Assembly: GCA_947179155.2 (NCBI GenBank)
Contig: OX359264.1
Coordinates: forward strand, 48,662,202-48,726,201
DNA from: Hedera helix
Lineage: Eukaryota > Streptophyta > Magnoliopsida > Apiales > Araliaceae
DNA: 64,000 bases
Reading direction: 5' to 3'
A program made the translations under genes and the position numbers. How positions within the stretch are numbered: the stretch's first letter is position 1; each line of letters opens with the position of its first letter. Below, in pieces: positions 56,606 to 64,000 of this stretch. The notes beneath the pieces were generated by a model, which saw nothing but the letters and a program-made list of their open reading frames with translations, did no database searches and was not told where the DNA came from.

Positions 56606-59600
56606 CTCTCTGTAACGACCCCGAAATTCGACCCACTTTAATATCTTAATTTCATGTTTATTAAACATTATTTACCTTACGTCAAAAATTTCGATTCGTT
56701 AATAACTCTTTAATCACCTTAATTAATTCATTAATTGATTTCAAAATCATCAATTACCCAATTTTACGGTATAAATTTTTTATTTTTTTTTCACTTTTCT
56801 TAATTCAATCATTGTATTAAACTAATTGGATGTTTAAAATACTTACATTCCGATCCTAGTCCCTGGATCGCAACCTTTATTTTTTCTTTCTATTACCCGT
56901 GTCATAATGCTCACATTCAAATCTAATATTATTTATTTTCATACAAATATTCCTAGTTGCATCATTCGTAATCAAACATATAATAATTTCTATCGTAACA
57001 ATTATCTTGAACAATCACAGTTTATAATTGAACTTTTATCATATCCAGATCCAACTTATATATACATACAGCTCATCACAGTACAATTAACAAATTTCTC
57101 ACATTGAATCTTAATGTTAAAAATATACCAATTACGTTTCCAACCTTCTAGGTAATTCATCTCTATCATATCTGATATTCTCGAAAGTTATTTCTTTCCT
57201 GCAAAAATATTTATTAAGCAAGTAATGAGCACAACGGCTCAGCAAGTTCAACAGTTTATGCTTCACGTAACACATACCTTAACATGCTCAGTGTGTGTCA
57301 TACATCATGTGCTTGTGCTTTTACTATAGCAATATATCTCACATCATTGCACAAAGTACACATAATCGTCATATTATTCACGTATCACATAACACATAAT
57401 TTATATGCATTTAAACAAGTATTAACATATCATAACAAACAACAATTAGCATTAAAGGACTGAAGAACTTGCTTGGCGTCCAATTATTTAAATTGATAGC
57501 TCAAACCCTTAACTCGATCAACATATGATCATAAAATAATCAAATAATAATTATTCATCTCTTTATGATATTAATTTATTTAATTAATATCATCTCCGGA
57601 CTAATTTTTAATTTATACGGTTAATTATATTAACATAGTCCCTTAATATATTAATATAACTTAATATCAACTCCTTCACTTCGGACAACCCGGCTCATCG
57701 GACAAATTTTAACATATCTGGTTGTCCCAAAAATTTTATTTAATCATTTTCTAAACTTTAACCTTATTAGATTAATATTTTAAACATTTAAATATTAATC
57801 CTTAATATTTAATATTTAATCAAAAATATTAAATTTAATGCCCAAATATTATTTCTATATTTTTAGTATTTTTCTATAATTTTATATAATTTTTAAAAAA
57901 AAATTTATACATTTATTTCAATTAAAAATAATTTCTGGGGGCATTTTGGTAATTTCCGTGCCCTTAGGGACATAACCGGAATTTCTTGAAAAGTCCAGGG
58001 GTATTTCCGTACTTTCCGTGCTTCTAGGGACAAGACCGGATTTTTTCGGAAGTTCAGGGTTTTTTTCTGTAATTTTACGCGCTCTAGGGACATGTTTGGT
58101 ATTTACCGGAAAGCCCAGGGCATTATCGTAATTTCGCCACGTGCGTCGGCCGCGCATGGCGCGCGGCCTCCCCACACCGACGCCAAACGGCGTCGTTTCT
58201 CAGCAAAATTCTGGGCTCCGCGCAATGCGCGGCTCACCCTCAAACGCGGCCTAAAAACGGCGTCGTTTTATCCCTGGTTCCGGCAAAAAATTGGCCGGCA
58301 ACAATGCGCGGCCCTCCCTTTTTCTTTTCCAGTTTTCGCAGCAAACAATAAGCCAACTTTTTTTCTAAATTAATTCCATTTCCACCATTTTTGCTCCCAA
58401 TTTCACAACATAAATATTCCAAAAATCACATAAACCATAGATATACATCCATAAATTATTTGAAATAATTATTCTAATTATTTACTATTTTTTTCACAAA
58501 ATTTAATTAATACCAAAAATGTCAAAATAAATCAAAATAAATTGATTTATACCTTTCTTGTTTTGAAATTCCTCCTCTAGATGACCCACATGTTTCCTCT
58601 CTTCTCCCTCTTGGTGGAAGCCATGGTGGTCACGGTGGGTGGAGGTGGCGGCGTGTTCGGGTGGTAAGCAAAATGAAGGAGGAGAGTTACTTTATGTTTT
58701 CTTTTTATTTCTTTCTTTCTTTTTCCTTTTCTTATTCTTTTTCCTCTCTTTTATACACCCAAGTTGCTCACAAATTTTTGAATAAAAAATTTCATTCCAC
58801 CGACTTTTCTTTCTCCCGAAAGTTCCAAGTAAAAATCATGCATGCAATTTAATTTTCTAATACATTATATAATTATAACGTGTAATAAATATTTTATATA
58901 ATGTATATAAAATATTTATTTTAATTCACTAAAAATCATAATATGATTTATTATTAATATTAAAACTTCTTTTGGGTACTTTACATGACAAATTTTGTAC
59001 ACGCATAATACCATGCATGTAATTATATGAGGTAATTTATACCTCCAAAAATCATAAAATAATTCATATAACATATAAAAATTATTTTTCTTAATTTTTA
59101 ACTTCGTTATTTAAACATCATGTCACACTAACATGTTCCCGTTTCTAAAATATTATCTTTCATAAAAGTCATAATAATTTCATTATACATCACCATAATT
59201 TTTAATAAATTAAAACATTCTTTTTTTTCTTATTTATTATTCAATTTCTTTAATATTCACATTAACTTTCATTATATAAATTATATAATTTCATATTATA
59301 TAATTTATATAATTACATTATTCCTTTTTAAATAATTTTCATTTTACACAAAATACAACTTATAAAATCTTTCTTCCCTCCTTATTCAATTAAATCTTCT
59401 TATATAAGTTATATAATTATTCCTATATAATTTATATAATTACTATTTTCCTCATATTTCACTTTAATTTCCTTATATAAATTATATTATTATATAATTT
59501 ATATAATTACTTTCCTTCTTAATTAATTTCCAAACTTTCACCATAATTATTGATTAATTATATAATCAATATTTCTAATTTTACTAACTTCCCCATTAAC

Positions 59601-60053
59601 TTTTATTTAACTTAGGATCAATTTAATTATTAATTCCTTAATTCTCATAATTGATGAAATTTATAATTATTAATTAAACATGCACATTTATATATATACA
59701 AATGTATATATTAACATATTTAATTTCTATATCCCATATTACCACATAATCTCATTTAAATCATAATTTCTGCATTTTCATAACAATTTTATTGTACAAT
59801 TTATTGTACCTTTATCTGAAATTTCTCTTATTCTTAATAAATTATTTTTAAACAATTTATTTACTTTTCAATTACTTTAATTCAATACCATTTATCATAA
59901 TCTCTGCACAGATTTAATTTACTAATTAAATCTCATCACGTACCTTAAATCACATAAAATAATAATTAATTTAACAATCTTGATAATTTTATCAATTAAA
60001 TTCTCATTTAATATTATTAAAGAAATCCTGAAAATTCAGATCCTCACACTCTC
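56606..60053 (-). mobile_element. Solo LTR with perfect 5-bp target duplication
   Basis: TGTAACGACCCCGAAATTCG starts at 56611 and CAGATCCTCACA ends at 60048, a 3438-bp LTR flanked by CTCTC on both sides (56606-56610 and 60049-60053). No internal region is present, so recombination between its two LTRs removed the element. The stem-loop GAGC/GCTC at 57227-57240 with CAGCAAG beside it indicates minus orientation. Also inside: a 60-bp tandem array (57941-58136), a GC- and CpG-rich spot (58130-58320) with two AAACGGCGTCGTTT palindromes, and long AT-rich stretches. Confidence 0.88.
57941..58136. repeat. 60-bp tandem repeat, 3.3 copies
   Basis: Copies start at 57941, 58001 and 58061, exactly 60 bp apart, with a partial one from 58121. 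Each has an opening like TATTTCCGTA(A/C)TTTCCGTGC, a central CTAGGGACA and an end like AAG(T/C)(C/T)CAGGG. They sit in the solo LTR, next to its GC-rich spot. Confidence 0.85.
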
Positions 60054-60494
60054 TCTTTTTGTCTTTTGATGATGGTCTTTATATAGAGAGAGAGATCTAT
60101 CATTTTTCTGTTGGAGATTTGCTCTTTGAGAGTTTATCAATTAGAAAATAGTTGTTGCTTTATTTAATGATTTGATATATTTTAAAATATTGTTATTTCA
60201 TAACTTTTAATATATTTTATTAATTTTGAGATTAAAAATATTTTAAATTAACATTCAAAAGTCAATAATAATCTTTTAATTTGGGACGAAGGAAGTACAT
60301 AATTTCATTCAATAAAAAATAAAATTGAACAAACACATAAATATCAATTAGACGTAATAACAAAAATTGATAAGACAATCCCAAAAATGGAAAAAAATTT
60401 AAAAGTTTAATCCCCTAATTGAAAAAAAAAAACTAATAAGACAATCCCCAAAATAAAAAAGGTTAAAAATTCAGGGTATTAATCTATATTTAGA
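60054..60494. other. Host sequence with half of a Stowaway-like MITE
   Basis: It continues the host element after the solo LTR. Around 60170-60297 the sequence runs AAAAGTCAATAATAATCTTT to TTTGGGACGAAGGAAGTAC, the right end of a Stowaway-type Tc1/mariner MITE (complement GTACTTCCTTCGTCCC). The matching left end was not found. A-rich sequence follows. Confidence 0.5.
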
Positions 60495-60766
60495 CCTATT
60501 TTCTATACCTCCCCTTCTCCTCCCCTTTCTTTCCCTTCCTTCTCTTCCCACTTTCCACTGCCTCAAGCAAAATCCCCAAACTATCCCTCTCATTCAAGCA
60601 CTTGCTATCCATGCATATCCTGCACTCATCTTCAACTCCAATTCCCCTCCGTCCTTCCACCCCATCATAGCCACTATTCTCGACTCCACTAACTTAATTC
60701 GACAAACCGGCCAGGCAACCACCAGGCGCCAATGTCGCATATTTTACCTCAATATGGCCGCCAATG
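60495..60766 (-). pseudogene. F-box gene fragment, relative of the gene at 43715
   Basis: Read on the minus strand, 60766 to 60495 follows the F-box gene from about 44350 to 44615: ATTGG(C/T)GGC(C/G)ATAT(T/C)GAGGTAAA at the start, TTGGGGATTTTGCTTGAGGC in the middle and GAGGTATAGAAAATA at the end. That corresponds to the stretch from WIGGDIEVKYA to the Lys-rich region. The frame is interrupted by indels and stops, and neither the F-box nor the C-terminal segment is present. The relation is visible in nucleotides, so it is a duplicate that decayed, or a piece carried by a transposon. Repeat R copy C follows 90 bases to the right. Confidence 0.8.
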
Positions 60767-60856
60767 TCGTATATTTTGGTTGTGTTTTTGTAGGGCAACT
60801 GTTTATAGCCAAAAAAAAGATAGGAAAAGAAACAAAGTTGTGCATGTTAGCGTTAA

Positions 60857-61050
60857 CATGTATAAAGCATTTATAATAGCGGCCATCATCGGCTAACGTG
60901 GAATTGAGATTATGGAAAGAAGAATCGCTTATATTATGACTTTATCTCAACTTACTCCAAGTCCAGCCTAGTGCGTTGCCTTCCACTTGAGGAGCCACTA
61001 GGAGGAAAGAAGCATTCAAGGTATCACCATATTTTGTGGTAGTAAATACT
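60857..61050. repeat. Dispersed repeat R, copy C
   Basis: The longest copy: CATGTATAAAGCATTTATAA, CATCATCGGCTAACGTGGAA, ATTATGGAAAGAAGAATCGC, AGTCCAGCCTAGTGCGTTGC, CACTTGAGGAGCCACTAGGA, AAGGTATCACCATATTTTGT. It overlaps copies A and B in different parts, so all three derive from one unit of at least 195 bp. Confidence 0.7.
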
Positions 61051-61299
61051 TGAATTCAAATTTTATTTTTGAATCTCTCAGTATTAAATTAAATATATCT
61101 CACACTCTATAAATGAAAATATAATTATCACATTAAACAAAAGCAAAATACATAATAAAATTTAAATTTGAAACTTGCAACTCATCAATGTCAAGTTAAA
61201 ACATCATTGAGATAATGCATATTCTTTTACTATGCATAATTATAAATTTGAATATATTTTTATCATGCTTGAGTCAGCATAAATAACTAAGGCAGGCCG

Positions 61300-61377
61300 T
61301 AGTCATGCACAATAGACTGGTCTGGCCTGGCCCGACCTGGGCCTGCTAGGCCTTGGCCCTTGACCAGGCCAGGCCGG
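61300..61377. repeat. GGCC-rich short repeat cluster
   Basis: A GC-rich stretch of GGCCTGG, GGCCCGACC, GGGCCTGC and CCAGGCCAGGCC phrases. It was the landing site of the LTR that begins at 61378, with GCCGG as the left 5-bp flank. Confidence 0.5.
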
Positions 61378-62118
61378 TGTAAGACCCCGAATTTTATAAA
61401 ATACAAAATTTAATTTTTCTTCATATATATATTTTTCCTGAAACAGCAAGTGGTTAAATAGATAAAGTTAAAAGTTAAGGATGTTATGTGCAAATTTTAT
61501 TTTGTCGGACAATATTCACTTTGTCGGGGAATATTCGTTTGGTCGGGGAATATTCATGCCGTACGACGGCGCCGAAATAACAAATTATTGGTGGACCCCA
61601 CAACGGAATATTTGTCGGATATAGAAAACGACAGAAATAACCTTTTTAAATAAAAATAGTCAACGGAACTGTTAAAATACCGGTGATAAAAGAATAGTAG
61701 CATACGGTAGTTTATGGTATTTTCTGTAGCACGCGGTACTCTACAGTAACACACGGTATTGCATAGTGTCTCATATTATTGGTCTGATAATTGACACCGT
61801 AACTGTTACGCATCATTTCATCGATAATTGTCACTGCATAATATTTTATATTATCAATTCAATAATTGTTGCTGCACTGTTTTTAAAATTATTGAACCTA
61901 ATAATTGTCACAGTAACATATGCACAGTAATTCACATTATTGAATCAATAATTGTCATGACACACTAACGTATTTTTCTTTTACATACTTTCTGCATTAT
62001 TGTTATCTCTATTACGGTGTTATTTAAACAGTTGTATTTCATTAATTAATTGACTTGATATCTAACTCAGAAAGCTAACTATACTGTATTTATAACAATT
62101 AGTCATAATAATGAATAA

Positions 62119-62474
62119 GTGTGAATTATTGTTGAATAATTGAATTGATAAAGTTATTTGTTTATAATATAAAGTTAGGTGATATGAAATGAATGATGTA
62201 GATTAAAGTGTGAATTATTGTTGAATAATTGAATTGATAAAGTTATTTGTTTATAATATAAAGTTAGGTGATATGAAATGAATGGTGTAGATTAAAGTGT
62301 GAATTATTGTTGAATAATTGAATTGATAAAGTTATTTGTTTATAATATAAAGTTAGGTGATATGAAATGAATGGTATAGATTAAAGTGTGAATTATTGTT
62401 GAATAATTGAATTGATAAAGTTATTTGTTTATAATATAAAGTTAGGTGATATGAAATGAACGGTTTGGATTAAA
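62119..62474. repeat. Four 89-bp tandem repeats
   Basis: Copies start at 62119, 62208, 62297 and 62386. The first three are almost identical (GTGTGAATTATTGTTGAATA to ATGTAGATTAAA); the last ends in a changed CGGTTTGGATTAAATT. They lie upstream of the candidate TATA box of the LTR, a place where tandem repeats may act as enhancers. Confidence 0.92.
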
Positions 62475-62828
62475 TTAGGAAATCTTGGATATGATAAGAT
62501 TTTTGGCTATAAATAGAAGCCTTAACTTAAGGATTTTTCATAAAACTTCCTTACTTGTTCTTTCTTTCTCTCTCTAAATACTTCTTGTGAAAGTTCTCTC
62601 TAAGTGTGCTTAAGTCATCTTGAGTATTTGTGAAGATCTATAAGTGTACGTGTACTGTTCAAGTTAATCAACCTCATCCAGTCACGTGTTAAAGTAAGGA
62701 ATATCATCTTCTTTCATATTCTATTATTCAAACTTACTACGGTAAGGGATTATTATTATTTGATTCTCAAAAATAATATTGTTTCTTTCTTACTCATAAG
62801 ATGTGTCATTTATTTCCATGTATTAATT

Positions 62829-63030
62829 TGTGGGAATAACCTTACGGAGCGGATTACCGCCTGTTGGTGAATAACCTTTCGTATTCATTCATTATTAATC
62901 TCTGAGAATAACCTTACGGCGCGGATTACCGCCTGTTTGGTGAATAACTCTTTGTACTCAAATTCTATTAAATTGTGGGAATAACTTATGGCGCGGATTA
63001 CCGCCTGTTGGTGAATAACCCTTTGTATTA
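62829..63030. repeat. Three 72-bp repeats with a GCGGATTACCGC core
   Basis: The core GCGGATTACCGCCTGTTGG (with small variants) starts at 62849, 62921 and 62993, each preceded by GGGAATAAC or GAGAATAAC and followed by GTGAATAAC. GCGG...CCGC is itself a small hairpin. It lies downstream of the TATA candidate, so it would be transcribed. Confidence 0.88.
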
Positions 63031-63408
63031 ATTTCCTTCACCTTTTGTTAATCAAACCTGCTACGGTAAGGAATATTATTTTCTTTCATACTCCTAAATC
63101 GAAATTTATTATGGAACTATTGCTTCTATAATTTCTGAAAATATTATATGTTCCATAATAGATGAACTTCATTATTTCAACTGAACCTTCCTATTTACGT
63201 GAACCTTTCTATTGAACTGTAACCGTTATTCTGAACTGTGGATATTGAATATCATTTTTTTTTCACTCCACATCATGTTGACAATTTGGACATTATTTGA
63301 ATCTGCACAAAGTAAACTTCTGATACTTATTGTTTATCCTGTTTCTTCTGTTCATCATTTGTATCACTGTTATTTGTACTAATCATCAAGAATCAAGCTG
63401 TTGTGAAT

Positions 63409-63647
63409 ATCTGTGGCCGGGGGCACAGATGTGATATATTTGTTGAACAGATGATAGGTTAAAGGCGATATAATAGGTTAAAGGCGATACATCTGTTCGG
63501 TATCTTTTATGGCACGTGGTGAAAGTTCTCTTTGGCCCGTAGTGCATAGATGAACTGTTGTTTGGTATGATTATGACCAAAGGCTGAATCTGGTATAATC
63601 ATGACCGCTGGTGCTATATTGAATATCTTTGGCCGTAGTGCAAAGAT
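63409..63647 (+). other. Hairpin array in the LTR transcript region
   Basis: Stem arms ATCTGTG/CACAGAT (63409-63415 and 63424-63430), AGTTC/GAACT enclosing CTTTG/CATAG (63524-63556), and ATCTTTG/CAAAGAT (63625-63631 and 63641-63647), all with GGCC-type loops of 8 to 10 bases. Homologous hairpins in the related LTR lie at 18599-18764. Confidence 0.75.
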
Positions 63648-64000
63648 GAACTGTTGATTTGCATGATTATGATCAGGAACTGTGAATTTTTATTATCATG
63701 ACTAATGGTATTTCAGATGATAAAAGTTGATGATGTTTTTCCTAAAAAGAGAACCGAGTGGACATTATAGTCTGCATTATTCTTCTAAAGGATTGCTCAT
63801 TCCGCTGCTATTATTGATCTGAACATTGTTCAAACATTTAACTGCAGTTTTTGATATACACCTTGTAGTCTGTTGTATTCTATCAAGAATTTAACTGTTG
63901 AAGGTTAATGATAATTTATTCGTCATTATCTTAGTCATAATATTTCTTACTGGGCTATTTGAGCTCACCCTTTCTTTTGTTCCATTGTTTTTCAACAGGA

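Larger units (their letters stand above)
61378..64000 (+). mobile_element. LTR running off the window, hairpin-rich family
   Basis: It starts TGTAAGACCCC at 61378 and matches 18205-19206 in its right half; the family end GGGATCGTCACA is beyond the window. Inside, in order, are four 89-bp repeats (62119-62474), three 72-bp repeats (from about 62829), a hairpin array (63409-63647) and the GGGC/GCTC stem-loop with CTTACTG (63948-63966). A TATAAATAGAAGCC (62509-62522) is a candidate promoter TATA box. There is no coding sequence. Confidence 0.75.

Noticed and set aside
58092..58373. Overlapping frames around the GC-rich spot
   Set aside because: They arise from the CpG-rich part of a solo LTR and the 60-bp repeats, and have no protein signature.
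62119..62474. CRISPR-like array
   Set aside because: Repeats are 89-bp head-to-tail units without unique spacers, in plant LTR sequence.

Overview
This window is nuclear DNA of a flowering plant, probably a eudicot. It is strongly AT-rich. It carries plant Ty3/gypsy chromovirus (Tekay/Del-like) and Athila/Tat-like retrotransposons, a TRIM, MITEs of several superfamilies, a CACTA-like end and a plant-type F-box gene of the At2g27310 group. No tRNA, rRNA, bacterial or organellar gene was recognised. Nearly everything is nested transposon sequence, as in gene-poor heterochromatin. One intact host gene stands out: the single-exon F-box gene at 43715-44791, with an inverted-repeat element just upstream of it.

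Layout. 1-15088 is one large minus-strand LTR retroelement without recognisable coding sequence (left LTR to 1134, right LTR 9530-15088, initiator-Met primer binding site at 9515-9526). An Athila/Tat-like gag-only element (2516-8550) is nested in it and itself holds a TRIM (5800-6400). The right LTR also carries a reversed solo LTR (11788-13207), two MITEs and a perfect 106-bp-arm inverted repeat. 15089-22208 holds a CACTA-like end, a truncated LTR (18205-19206), a textbook non-autonomous hAT element (19358-19904, 8-bp target duplication) and a 1.5-kb foldback. 22209-25378 and 37400 onward are an old AT-rich degenerate array split by a 12.0-kb minus-strand Tekay-like chromovirus (25379-37399). 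Its pre-gag ORF and gag-pol frame are readable but full of stop codons. The array plus LTR tail was then tandemly duplicated (about 2.86 kb).

42174-48490 holds the F-box gene, MITEs and a broken hAT transposase. 48600-55440 is a patchwork of plus-strand chromovirus pieces: LTR ends, two primer sites, an integrase fragment, a pre-gag ORF, gag and a dead protease. 55445-61377 includes a solo LTR with a perfect 5-bp target duplication (56611-60048) and an antisense F-box pseudogene fragment (60495-60766). 61378-64000 is a plus-strand LTR running off the window.

The most unusual signal is structural. LTRs or LTR-like pieces of several families, in both orientations, share a short stem-loop (GAGC...GCTC next to CTTGCTG). 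Three of them also carry, on its 5' side, a tandem array of small hairpins whose arms differ by paired substitutions that keep base pairing. This looks like an RNA structure module shared by these retroelements. A second candidate is an acidic, coiled-coil-like ORF between primer site and gag in two different chromovirus copies. Nothing here can be checked against databases; family names rest on motifs read by eye.
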